Shown here: in pieces, positions 1 through 5,952 of the stretch
How the letters are laid out: each line of letters starts with the position of its first letter
Position numbering within the stretch: position 1 is the first letter of the stretch
Assembly (NCBI GenBank): GCA_016295545.1
Contig: JAEDLA010000096.1
Location: 1 to 6,009, forward strand
DNA length: 6,009 nucleotides
Reading direction: 5' to 3'
Origin: Oscillospiraceae bacterium
Lineage (GTDB): Bacteria > Bacillota > Clostridia > Oscillospirales > Ruminococcaceae
Notes under the pieces: generated by a model
The model's input: the letters and a program-made list of their open reading frames with translations, nothing else
Database searches by the model: none
What the model was told of the DNA's origin: nothing
Made by a program: the position numbers and the translations under genes

Positions 1-482
1 AAAAAGTCCCCCAAAGTCAGGCTGTACATATCAAAAATATACAGATTCTGGGGATTGCCGAAAGGTGTTACCATACTGCCCAGATTTGCCGCCGCAGTTT
101 CAAGAACAATAGTGAGAATACGGCTGCGCTCATCGTTTATCCGGCTGTATGCAAGAAGTGTCAGCGGTACAAAGGTTATAAGTGCAACATCATTTGTCAC
201 AAGCATTGACGTAAAATAGCAGGTCAGTACAAAGATAAGTCCAAGCCGTCTGAGATTTCCGGCACGTTTCAGAAGAAAGCCTGTTGCCGTCTCAAACAGT
301 CCTATGCTGCGGAAGCCTGCAACTGCCGTCATAAGGCAGAAAAGCTGTATCAGTACAGTCCTGCTGCAATAGGACAGGTACTCACGGTCAGGCGGTATAA
401 TGAACATGGTAACAACTGCTGCGGCAAAGGCAATTACAAGCACTGGCTGCGACTGGCAGAATTTTTTGATTTTCCCTGTCAT
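1..482 (-). CDS. ArsB/NhaD/SLC13-type anion permease-like membrane protein, N-terminal part (3' end outside window)
   Basis: Reading the minus strand from ATG at 482 gives 160 uninterrupted codons that run off the left edge. After a short basic N-terminus (MTGKIKKF) come hydrophobic segments at about residues 12-30, 42-58, 80-95 and 98-112. The TND motif (residues 96-98) followed by a segment with N133 and PFGNPQN (140-146) is the pattern seen in the first half of ion-transporter-superfamily permeases (ArsB, NhaD, CitMHS, SLC13), where these re-entrant segments help form the substrate site. It should be an inner-membrane transporter of an anion; the substrate cannot be told. An in-frame ATG at 509 would add nine residues, but it lies only about 11 bases from the predicted transcript start and has no ribosome binding site. 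The 482 start has AGAGGAG at 495-501. The family is fairly sure, the substrate unknown, and completeness of the 3' part cannot be judged. Confidence 0.85.
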   Translation of the reverse strand, partial: MTGKIKKFCQSQPVLVIAFAAAVVTMFIIPPDREYLSYCSRTVLIQLFCLMTAVAGFRSIGLFETATGFLLKRAGNLRRLGLIFVLTCYFTSMLVTNDVALITFVPLTLLAYSRINDERSRILTIVLETAAANLGSMVTPFGNPQNLYIFDMYSLTLGDF

Positions 483-494
483 TTTACTGTTTCT

Positions 495-501
495 CTCCTC
501 T
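495..501 (-). promoter_or_regulatory. Ribosome binding site deciding the permease start
   Basis: On the minus strand AGAGGAG lies 12 bases upstream of ATG 482 (slightly long spacing; an overlapping GAG is 10 bases away). It falls between the two candidate in-frame ATGs, so it can only serve the downstream one. This favours 482 over 509. Confidence 0.6.
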
Positions 502-526
502 GTTTTCATGATAATTTGTTTCTCTC

Positions 527-555
527 ATTATATCACTTCACTGCAAAAAAGTCAA
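527..555 (-). promoter_or_regulatory. Sigma-A promoter of the permease gene
   Basis: On the minus strand the -35 box TTGACT (555-550) is followed by a 17-base spacer and a consensus -10 box TATAAT (532-527), preceded by an extended -10 TGA. Transcription should start near 520, giving a leader of about 38 bases before ATG 482. The match is close to ideal for a vegetative sigma factor, so strong constitutive initiation is expected unless a repressor binds. Confidence 0.85.
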
Positions 556-596
556 TTATGTATGTCTGTTTTTCTATACTCCGGTCGGGCAGACAA

Positions 597-625
597 TTGA
601 CTGTACAGCCGGACTGTGATATAAT
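597..625 (+). promoter_or_regulatory. Sigma-A promoter of the DUF2130 gene
   Basis: TTGACT (597-602), a 17-base spacer and TATAAT (620-625) with an extended -10 TGA directly before it. Initiation near 632 would give a short leader of about 23 bases before ATG 655. The core is identical in both boxes to the divergent permease promoter on the other strand. Confidence 0.87.
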
Positions 626-654
626 AAAAAAAATAAAACGAAAGGATAATATCT

Positions 655-1971
655 ATGGAAGAAATAAAATGTCCCAGATGCGGAGAAGTTTTTCAGGTCG
701 ATGATTCAGGCTACGCTAAAATAGCCCAGCAGGTACGTGATAAGGAGTTTAAGGCAGAGCTTCAGCGGCGTGAAAAGGAAATTGCTGAAAAAAGCGAAAA
801 TAATTTACAGCTTCTGAAAACTCAGCAGGAAAAGGAACGTACAGAAGCTTTAAGTGCAAAGGATTCCGAGCTTGCCGAAAAGGACAGACTTATTGAACAG
901 CTTAATGCACGCTTATTAAACAGTGAAACCGAAACTAAGCTTGCAGTAAAGGAAGCCGTTCAGCAGAGCGAACAGCTTATCGAACAGCTTAAAGCACAGA
1001 TCGCCGGCAGTCAGACGGAGAAAAAGCTTGCTGTAAACGAAGCTGTTGAAATCAAAAATAAGGAGCTTAATGAAAAGTCGGAGGAGATTATCCGGCTGAA
1101 AGGACAGCTTGACCGCAAGGAAGCTGAAAATCAGCTGAAAGAAAAGTCAATTCAGGAGCAGTATGAAATAAAACTCAGAGCAAAGGACGAGCAGATAGAA
1201 TATTACAAGGATTTCAAGGCTCGTCAGTCTACGAAAATGGTGGGTGAAAGCCTTGAACAGCACTGCCTTGCACAGTTTAATTCCATAAGAATGACTGCTT
1301 TCCCCACAGCCTATTTTGAAAAGGATAATGATGCAAGAACCGGCAGCAAGGGAGATTTCATTTTCAGAGAAAATTCCTCTGACGGTACAGAACTTATTTC
1401 CATTATGTTTGAAATGAAAAATGAAATGGACACTACTGCTGCAAAGCATAAAAACGAAGATTTTTTCAAGGAGCTTGACAAAGACCGCCGACAGAAAAAC
1501 TGCGAATATGCCGTTCTTGTTTCACTTCTTGAAATTGACAATGAGCTGTATAATAACGGCATTGTGGACGTTTCATATAAATATGAGAAAATGTATGTGA
1601 TACGTCCCCAGTTCTTTATCCCGATGATAACGCTTCTCAGGAATGCTGCACTTAACTCGCTGAAATACAAACAGGAGCTTATGCTGGTGAAAAATCAGCA
1701 GGTAGATATCAGCAATTTTGAGGAGAATATCAATAATTTCAAGGACGCTTTTGGAAAGAATTACCGCATTGCCAGCGAAAGATTCCAGACTGCTATTGAT
1801 GAGATAGACAAATCCATAACTCATCTGCAAAAAATCAAGGACGCTTTAACGGCTTCGGAAAGAAATCTCAGACTTGCCAACGATAAGGCTAACGACCTGA
1901 GCATAAAGAAGCTTACGAAAAATGCGCCCTCTGTACGTAATATGTTTGATAATCTCAATAATCAGGACTGA
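655..1971 (+). CDS. Coiled-coil DUF2130 domain protein with a nuclease-like C-terminal domain
   Basis: 438 residues, function unknown. The N-terminus has one CPRCG motif (C6, C9), half of a zinc ribbon. Residues ~22-190 are Glu/Lys/Gln-rich with heptad-like spacing, so a long coiled coil. Residues ~190-340 are the conserved DUF2130 core: GESLEQHC (197-204), KGDF (232-235) and FEMKNE (252-257). D234 with E253-x-K255 resembles the catalytic pattern of PD-(D/E)XK nucleases. The coiled-coil-plus-nuclease layout recalls RmuC, but that is an analogy, not demonstrated homology. A second helical stretch (~350-415) may also coil. There is no signal peptide or membrane segment, so it is cytoplasmic. 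AAAGGA at 641-646 lies eight bases before the ATG. Residues 77-102 and 106-131 are near-duplicates. It is transcribed alone from the promoter at 597-625; its end overlaps the convergent methyltransferase gene. Family assignment is confident; nuclease activity is inference. Confidence 0.9.
   Translation: MEEIKCPRCGEVFQVDDSGYAKIAQQVRDKEFKAELQRREKEIAEKSENNLQLLKTQQEKERTEALSAKDSELAEKDRLIEQLNARLLNSETETKLAVKEAVQQSEQLIEQLKAQIAGSQTEKKLAVNEAVEIKNKELNEKSEEIIRLKGQLDRKEAENQLKEKSIQEQYEIKLRAKDEQIEYYKDFKARQSTKMVGESLEQHCLAQFNSIRMTAFPTAYFEKDNDARTGSKGDFIFRENSSDGTELISIMFEMKNEMDTTAAKHKNEDFFKELDKDRRQKNCEYAVLVSLLEIDNELYNNGIVDVSYKYEKMYVIRPQFFIPMITLLRNAALNSLKYKQELMLVKNQQVDISNFEENINNFKDAFGKNYRIASERFQTAIDEIDKSITHLQKIKDALTASERNLRLANDKANDLSIKKLTKNAPSVRNMFDNLNNQD
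883..1047 (+). repeat. Intragenic tandem duplication in the coiled coil of the DUF2130 protein
   Basis: Two copies with an 87-base (29-codon) period: codons 77-102 (bases 883-960) and 106-131 (bases 970-1047). The protein copies align without gaps and share LIEQL followed later by KLAV-x-EAV. The DNA copies have drifted at many third positions, so the duplication is old rather than a recent slippage event. A 29-residue period is close to four heptads plus one, so it would extend the coiled coil with a small phase shift. Confidence 0.7.
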
Positions 1972-2786
1972 CCATGTCTTCCCAGCTGCCAGAAAGCTAC
2001 TGCGCTTGCGGCAGCTACATTAAGGGAATCAACACCGTGAGACATTGGTATTTTTACCGTGTAATCACAGGCTTCTATAGTGGATTTCCGCAGTCCCTCC
2101 CCTTCTGTTCCAAGAATTACTGCAAGACGTTTTTCTGCCATGAGCTTTTCATCATCAATTCCCACCGAATCATCGTTCAGCGCCATTGCTGCCGTTGAGA
2201 ATCCAAGACTTTTCAGCAGCGGTATATAGTCTGAACCGGAACGGTCAAGATAAGTCCACGGTACCTGAAATACTGTTCCCATGCTTACTCTCACTGACCG
2301 CCTGTAAAGAGGATCGCTGCAGCCGGAGGTCAACAGAATTGCATCAATTCCAAGAGCTGCGGCGGAACGGAAAATTGCTCCCACATTTGTCTGATTCATT
2401 ATATCCTCAAGAACGGCAATTCGTGCTGCTCCGGAGCATATTCCGGAGACATCCGGCAGCCTGCGGCGGCTCATTGCACATAAAACTCCCTGCGTAAGAC
2501 GGAATCCGGTAAGCGAGGTCAGCACCTGAGAATCTGCCGTATATATGGGAATATCTCCGCAGCGGCATACTATGTCCTTTGCCTGTCCGTCTATGTATTT
2601 CCGCTCAATAAGCAGTGAAATCGGCTTGTAGCCTGCGTCAAGGGCACGGCGGATAACCTTCGGACTTTCTGCTATAAATATACCCGGTTCAGGCTCATTA
2701 CAGCGGAGCAGCTGCACCTCCGACGTGCTTGAATATATTTGCAGCTCCGGCGCTGACAAATCATTGATTTCTGTTATTTCTGCCAT
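1962..2786 (-). CDS. TrmH/SpoU-family RNA 2'-O-methyltransferase
   Basis: 274 residues, the usual length for a TrmH-family enzyme with a substrate-binding domain. Residues ~25-105 look like the SpoU substrate-binding domain, and ~120-270 the SPOUT trefoil-knot catalytic domain. All three SpoU motifs are present: motif 1 NQTNVGAIFRSA (131-142, with N134 and R140), motif 2 ILGTEGEGL (224-232), and motif 3 IPMSHGVDSLNVAAA (246-260, with S254 and N256). These bind S-adenosylmethionine and place the 2'-OH for methylation. The RNA target (rRNA or tRNA site) cannot be deduced; members resemble clostridial proteins annotated simply as RNA methyltransferase. The start at 2786 is set by AAAGGAG (2792-2798) five bases upstream. 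The gene has its own promoter, and its last ten bases overlap the 3' end of the convergent DUF2130 gene. The sequence is intact and cytoplasmic. Confidence 0.92.
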   Translation of the reverse strand: MAEITEINDLSAPELQIYSSTSEVQLLRCNEPEPGIFIAESPKVIRRALDAGYKPISLLIERKYIDGQAKDIVCRCGDIPIYTADSQVLTSLTGFRLTQGVLCAMSRRRLPDVSGICSGAARIAVLEDIMNQTNVGAIFRSAAALGIDAILLTSGCSDPLYRRSVRVSMGTVFQVPWTYLDRSGSDYIPLLKSLGFSTAAMALNDDSVGIDDEKLMAEKRLAVILGTEGEGLRKSTIEACDYTVKIPMSHGVDSLNVAAASAVAFWQLGRHGQS

Positions 2787-2876
2787 TGTGACTCCTTTCG
2801 GGAATTGGGGGTACTGTTATATTTTACAGGTCTGCTTAAAACATTTCATGTTGCACCCATAAAAAGCTTCATTTAT

Positions 2877-2905
2877 ATTATATCATCACTTCATCATAAA
2901 TTCAA
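2877..2905 (-). promoter_or_regulatory. Sigma-A promoter of the RNA methyltransferase gene
   Basis: On the minus strand TTGAAT (2905-2900), a 17-base spacer and TATAAT (2882-2877) with extended -10 TGA. Initiation near 2870 leaves a leader of about 84 bases before ATG 2786. A short inverted repeat AACAT/ATGTT with a three-base loop (2840-2852) lies in this leader but is too weak to call functional. Confidence 0.78.
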
Positions 2906-2954
2906 GGAAATTATCCGGCTTAATTCGTGAAAAAAAGATATTTTTCTCTGATTC

Positions 2955-2983
2955 TTGACGTTTTTCTTAATCTGTGGTATAAT
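2955..2983 (+). promoter_or_regulatory. Sigma-A promoter of the ZIP transporter gene
   Basis: TTGACG (2955-2960), a 17-base spacer and TATAAT (2978-2983) with extended -10 TGG. Initiation near 2990 gives a leader of about 95 bases, the longest in the window, and places the hairpin at 3000-3035 about 10 bases into the transcript. Confidence 0.85.
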
Positions 2984-2999
2984 GATACAGGTGTAAAGT

Positions 3000-3035
3000 C
3001 AAAGCTGAACTGCAATTCTGTATAATTCAGCTTTG
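3000..3035 (+). promoter_or_regulatory. Leader hairpin or operator upstream of the ZIP transporter gene
   Basis: A perfect 10-bp inverted repeat, CAAAGCTGAA (3000-3009) and TTCAGCTTTG (3026-3035), encloses a 16-base loop. It sits early in the predicted leader. No run of T follows, so it is not a standard terminator. It could stabilise the 5' end of the mRNA, form part of a regulatory RNA, or be the binding site of a repressor just downstream of the promoter. Which one cannot be told from one sequence. Confidence 0.55.
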
Positions 3036-3084
3036 TTAACCGTAATTAGAAACAGTATTACTGGAAAGGACAGGCAGTTTATAA

Positions 3085-3942
3085 ATGACCGTTTTGGAAT
3101 GGGTAATAGTAATCACAGCAGTTGCCGGCGTAGGCGGTACAGGTCTCGGAGGTCTTATCGGAGCGTTATTCAAGAATGATTCCGAAAAGTCAGTCAGTCT
3201 TCTGCTCAGCTTTGCGGCGGGAGTAATGCTCAGCGTCGTATGCTTTGACCTGCTTACCGAAGCAGTGGAACAGAAGCCCGGTTCTGCCGCTCATGTATTG
3301 TTAGTTGTAGGCACGGTTCTTGCAGGATACGGAGTTATTTATCTGCTGAATTACCTGATAGACAAAGGCACAAATCATGAAGTCAAACACATCGACAAGG
3401 ATCACCCCAAAACTGCCGACCAGCTTTCTGAATTGATACACAGCGACCACTACGAGGAGCACAAAAAGCACAATTCTGTAAGCAGTCTTTTTATCGGCGG
3501 ACTTGTTATGGCGTGTGCAATAGCTCTCCACAATATGCCGGAGGGCATGGTCATTGGTACTTCCTGTGTTCAGGAAAGTCCTGCTGAGCTTGCAAAATTT
3601 TCCAGCGGAATGATACTTGCAATTGTGATCGGTCTGCATAATATTCCGGAGGGTATGTCCGTTTCAGTTCCGCTTATTGCCGGAGGTATGTCAAAAGCAA
3701 AGGCAGTTCTGCTGACGGCTGTAACAGGTGCTCCTACGATAATCGGAGCTTTGATCGGCTACTCACTTGGCGCACTTGGTCCCATAAGCCTTGCGCTGTC
3801 CCTGAGCTTTGCCAGCGGTGCCATGCTGTATGTGGTATTCGGCGAACTGCTGCCGGAATCCATTCTTATGTGGCGGTCAAAGCTGCCTGCATTGGGAATG
3901 CTTATCGGTCTGCTTGTTGGAATGATAATGATTTTTATTTAG
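3085..3942 (+). CDS. ZIP-family divalent metal transporter (ZupT/GufA-like)
   Basis: 285 residues, predicted to import zinc or other divalent cations (Mn, Fe) across the cytoplasmic membrane. Eight hydrophobic segments can be placed at about 3-27, 36-58, 70-92, 133-158, 172-196, 205-229, 232-254 and 264-285. The fourth and fifth carry the ZIP metal-site motifs HNMPEG (149-154) and HNIPEG (185-190), with H149, N150, E153, H185, N186 and E189 as expected ligands. The loop between segments three and four (about 95-130) is hydrophilic and has seven histidines (98, 102, 107, 119, 122, 126, 129), as is common in this family, probably a metal-collecting loop. An in-frame stop directly precedes ATG 3085, so no earlier start is possible. 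GGAAAGGA (3063-3070) is 14 bases away, unusually far; an AGG at 3072-3074 is 10 bases away. It is a single-gene unit with its own promoter and terminator. Family confident, metal preference unknown. Confidence 0.93.
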   Translation: MTVLEWVIVITAVAGVGGTGLGGLIGALFKNDSEKSVSLLLSFAAGVMLSVVCFDLLTEAVEQKPGSAAHVLLVVGTVLAGYGVIYLLNYLIDKGTNHEVKHIDKDHPKTADQLSELIHSDHYEEHKKHNSVSSLFIGGLVMACAIALHNMPEGMVIGTSCVQESPAELAKFSSGMILAIVIGLHNIPEGMSVSVPLIAGGMSKAKAVLLTAVTGAPTIIGALIGYSLGALGPISLALSLSFASGAMLYVVFGELLPESILMWRSKLPALGMLIGLLVGMIMIFI

Positions 3943-3965
3943 AGTTGACCTAAATATACATAAAG

Positions 3966-3998
3966 AGGCAGGTACGCTGAAATGTACCTGCCTTTTTT
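3966..3998 (+). terminator. Intrinsic terminator after the ZIP transporter gene, possibly bidirectional
   Basis: AGGCAGGTAC (3966-3975) and GTACCTGCCT (3984-3993) form a perfect 10-bp stem with an eight-base loop, followed by a run of six T (3993-3998). This is a strong Rho-independent terminator for the plus strand. The T run reaches the last base of the convergent fbp stop codon. On the minus strand the same stem is followed by TCTTTATG, a weaker U-tract, so it may also end the fbp transcript. Confidence 0.92.
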
Positions 3999-5935
3999 CA
4001 ATCTGTAAAGCGCTCCTTGATAGTTCCTGACCTGTATGCTTTAAGAAGCTCTCTCAGGTCATTAATTTTTTCAAGAATGTCAGCTCCCCTGTCAGTGTCT
4101 GAAATATTTGCACGCTGAGGAAGCTTTTCCACCAGCTTTATTTCCGGTGTATGCTCACTTTTTCCCGAAATAAATGGCTTATGCTCAGCAAGGTTAAGGC
4201 TGTGGGAATCGTATATCAGAGTATATCCGGCTATGCCTGTTGTTTTCTGATAAGCCTTTGAGATTCCGCCGTCAATTACATAAAGCTTGCCGTCAGCCTT
4301 TACAGGACTTTCACCGTTTTTGATTTTTACAGGAACGTGTCCGTTAATAATATGCCCTTTTCTTTCATCAATGCCGAACATTTTCAGTATTTTGCAGCAG
4401 ACCTCTGTATTTTCAGAAAAAACATAATAATCGTTTAGTTTTTCCCTGTGACATTCTGCATCATCAATGTAATACCTTTCAAAGAACGCCATTTTGTCCT
4501 TGCCGTACAGCGGAGATTTTGAACCGCACCACAGATACCACATAAAATCGCAGGCGTATTCCCTTTCACGGCTGTTATCACTGAGGAAATATGCCTGATT
4601 CACCATTTCGTCCAGCTTATCAAGGAGTGCCTTTCCGCTGTAATTGTTTCCGCCGATATTCACTGACATAAACTTACCGTTTTCGTCCATAGGAATACAG
4701 CCGTGAAACAGCAGATTTCCGTTGCAGACCTTATACATTGAGCCTCTTGCAAGCAGAAACTTTATATGCTCATGAAGCTTTTTACTGTGCATAAATGAGT
4801 TTTCCAGTACAGTCATAAGCTCCTTTTCACCGTCGGAAAGCATAAGCGGTGCATTTTTGTCCACCGTGGGAAAATAGCTGTCATTCAGTCTGTAGATTTT
4901 TCCGTTAAGCTCCACCGTACAGTCACAAAAATCAACTCTGCTGAAAATACTGCGCTGAAGCATATCCCATTCAGGATGCTTTTCTATAAGCTGCCCTTCA
5001 AGCTTTAGCTGTATAACAGTAATCGCCTTATGCATTTTTGCAGCAAGTCCTGCATCAACCGGGTCGTATATGTTATCATCAAGAGTACTGGGATAATACA
5101 GACTGCATTCATCGTCCTTGTAAACTTCTCCTGCAAAAACTGCAAGAGCACGAAGATTTAGTCCGTAGCCGTCTTCAAGTATATCAAAATTATTATAGCG
5201 CATGGCTATTCGTATTACGTTTGCAATCAGCGCCGGATTGCCTGATGCGGCTCCTATCCATGAAATATCGTGATTTCCCCACTGAATATCAACATCATGC
5301 ATGGACATAAGCTCGTCCATAATAATATCAGCACGGGGACCTCTGTCGTAGATATCACCGATAATATGAAGCCTGTCAATTGCAAGGGACTGAATAAGCC
5401 GGCATAGTGACGCTATAAAGTTTTCAGCTATTTCAGTTTCAATGATAGTGTTTATAATCTCATCATAATAAAAATCCTTGTTTACATCGTCCGTAACATT
5501 CAGCAGCTCATCAAGGATATATACAAGCTCCTTCGGCGCACTTTTTCTTACTCTGGAGCGTGGATATTTTGCCGATACCGCTTCACATACAAGAATAAGC
5601 CTGTAAATGGACAGCCTTTTCCATTCGTCAGTTAGCAGATTCTTCTCTTTCAGCGACTTTATTTCCTTTTCCGGATAATATATCAGATTCGCAAGATTTT
5701 CCCTTTCAGCTTTTGACACAGTTTTTCCGAAAACCATATCAATTTTTATCTTTATCATTCCGGAGGCACTTTTGAGCATATGAAGAAAGGATTCATATTC
5801 TCCATGCAGGTCACTGAAAAAATACTCCGTTCCTTTAGGCAGACTTCGTATTGCGGAAAGGTTAACCATTTCACTTGCTGCACTGTCAATATTGGGATAC
5901 TCCTTTGCAAGAAGCTTCAGGTATTTCTGTTTCAT
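3998..5935 (-). CDS. fbp: Fructose-1,6-bisphosphatase, class III
   Basis: 645 residues from ATG 5935, matching the roughly 640-670 of class III enzymes such as the Bacillus subtilis Fbp. It hydrolyses fructose 1,6-bisphosphate to fructose 6-phosphate and phosphate, the committed step of gluconeogenesis, in the cytoplasm. Numbered from this ATG, the metallophosphatase motifs are all present: SDLHGE (41-46, D42 and H44), GDIYDRG (193-199, D194 and D197), GNHD (220-223), H411 in LLFHGC, and INGHVP (530-535, H533). These bind a two-metal (typically Mn) centre. The conserved C-terminal block IDGGISKAYQKTTGIAGYTL (554-573) is characteristic. The family in B. subtilis is activated by phosphoenolpyruvate and inhibited by AMP; whether that holds here is unknown. 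ATG 5935 was chosen over an in-frame TTG at 5956 because TAAGGAA (5943-5949) lies seven bases upstream. No promoter is visible directly upstream, so it is probably co-transcribed with the gene to its right. Confidence 0.95.
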   Translation of the reverse strand: MKQKYLKLLAKEYPNIDSAASEMVNLSAIRSLPKGTEYFFSDLHGEYESFLHMLKSASGMIKIKIDMVFGKTVSKAERENLANLIYYPEKEIKSLKEKNLLTDEWKRLSIYRLILVCEAVSAKYPRSRVRKSAPKELVYILDELLNVTDDVNKDFYYDEIINTIIETEIAENFIASLCRLIQSLAIDRLHIIGDIYDRGPRADIIMDELMSMHDVDIQWGNHDISWIGAASGNPALIANVIRIAMRYNNFDILEDGYGLNLRALAVFAGEVYKDDECSLYYPSTLDDNIYDPVDAGLAAKMHKAITVIQLKLEGQLIEKHPEWDMLQRSIFSRVDFCDCTVELNGKIYRLNDSYFPTVDKNAPLMLSDGEKELMTVLENSFMHSKKLHEHIKFLLARGSMYKVCNGNLLFHGCIPMDENGKFMSVNIGGNNYSGKALLDKLDEMVNQAYFLSDNSREREYACDFMWYLWCGSKSPLYGKDKMAFFERYYIDDAECHREKLNDYYVFSENTEVCCKILKMFGIDERKGHIINGHVPVKIKNGESPVKADGKLYVIDGGISKAYQKTTGIAGYTLIYDSHSLNLAEHKPFISGKSEHTPEIKLVEKLPQRANISDTDRGADILEKINDLRELLKAYRSGTIKERFTD

Positions 5936-5942
5936 ATAATCG

Positions 5943-5949
5943 TTCCTTA
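5943..5949 (-). promoter_or_regulatory. Ribosome binding site deciding the fbp start
   Basis: On the minus strand TAAGGAA sits seven bases before ATG 5935. It lies downstream of the alternative TTG codon (5956-5954), which has no comparable site of its own. This supports the shorter protein starting MKQKYLKLL, beginning seven codons after the TTG. Confidence 0.7.
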
Positions 5950-5952
5950 CTT

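Larger units (their letters stand above)
2787..3084. other. Divergent intergenic region between methyltransferase and ZIP transporter genes
   Basis: 298 bases without a convincing open reading frame. The region is AT-rich and holds the minus-strand promoter (2877-2905) and ribosome binding site (2792-2798) of the methyltransferase gene. It also holds the plus-strand promoter (2955-2983), a leader hairpin (3000-3035) and the ribosome binding site (about 3063-3070) of the transporter gene. The two -35 boxes are 49 bases apart. I recognise no riboswitch or known metal-regulator operator. Confidence 0.7.

Noticed and set aside
482..509. Permease start at ATG 509
   Set aside because: It would leave a leader of about 11 bases and lacks a ribosome binding site, whereas AGAGGAG lies before ATG 482.
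400..600. 66-codon plus-strand open frame at the left side
   Set aside because: It runs antisense through the permease start and promoter. The minus strand there shows clear permease motifs, a ribosome binding site and a promoter, while this frame has no plausible ribosome binding site or recognisable protein.
1147..1830. Minus-strand open frames inside the DUF2130 gene
   Set aside because: They are shadows of a well-supported plus-strand coding region, with cysteine- and serine-rich, unnatural-looking translations.
1974..2497. Plus-strand open frames inside the methyltransferase gene
   Set aside because: The opposite strand encodes all three SpoU motifs without interruption. These frames have no motif support.
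3000..3040. Leader hairpin read as an intrinsic terminator or attenuator
   Set aside because: Only three T follow the stem before G and mixed sequence, and the stem is not GC-rich, so it does not fit a terminator.
3035..3048. TTAACC-GTAATTA as an AdcR/Zur-type zinc operator
   Set aside because: Only the first half resembles the TTAAC half-site; the second half does not match the required inverted copy.
5038..5310. 90-codon plus-strand open frame within fbp
   Set aside because: It is antisense to the conserved GNHD-containing region of the phosphatase and has no ribosome binding site or recognisable domain.
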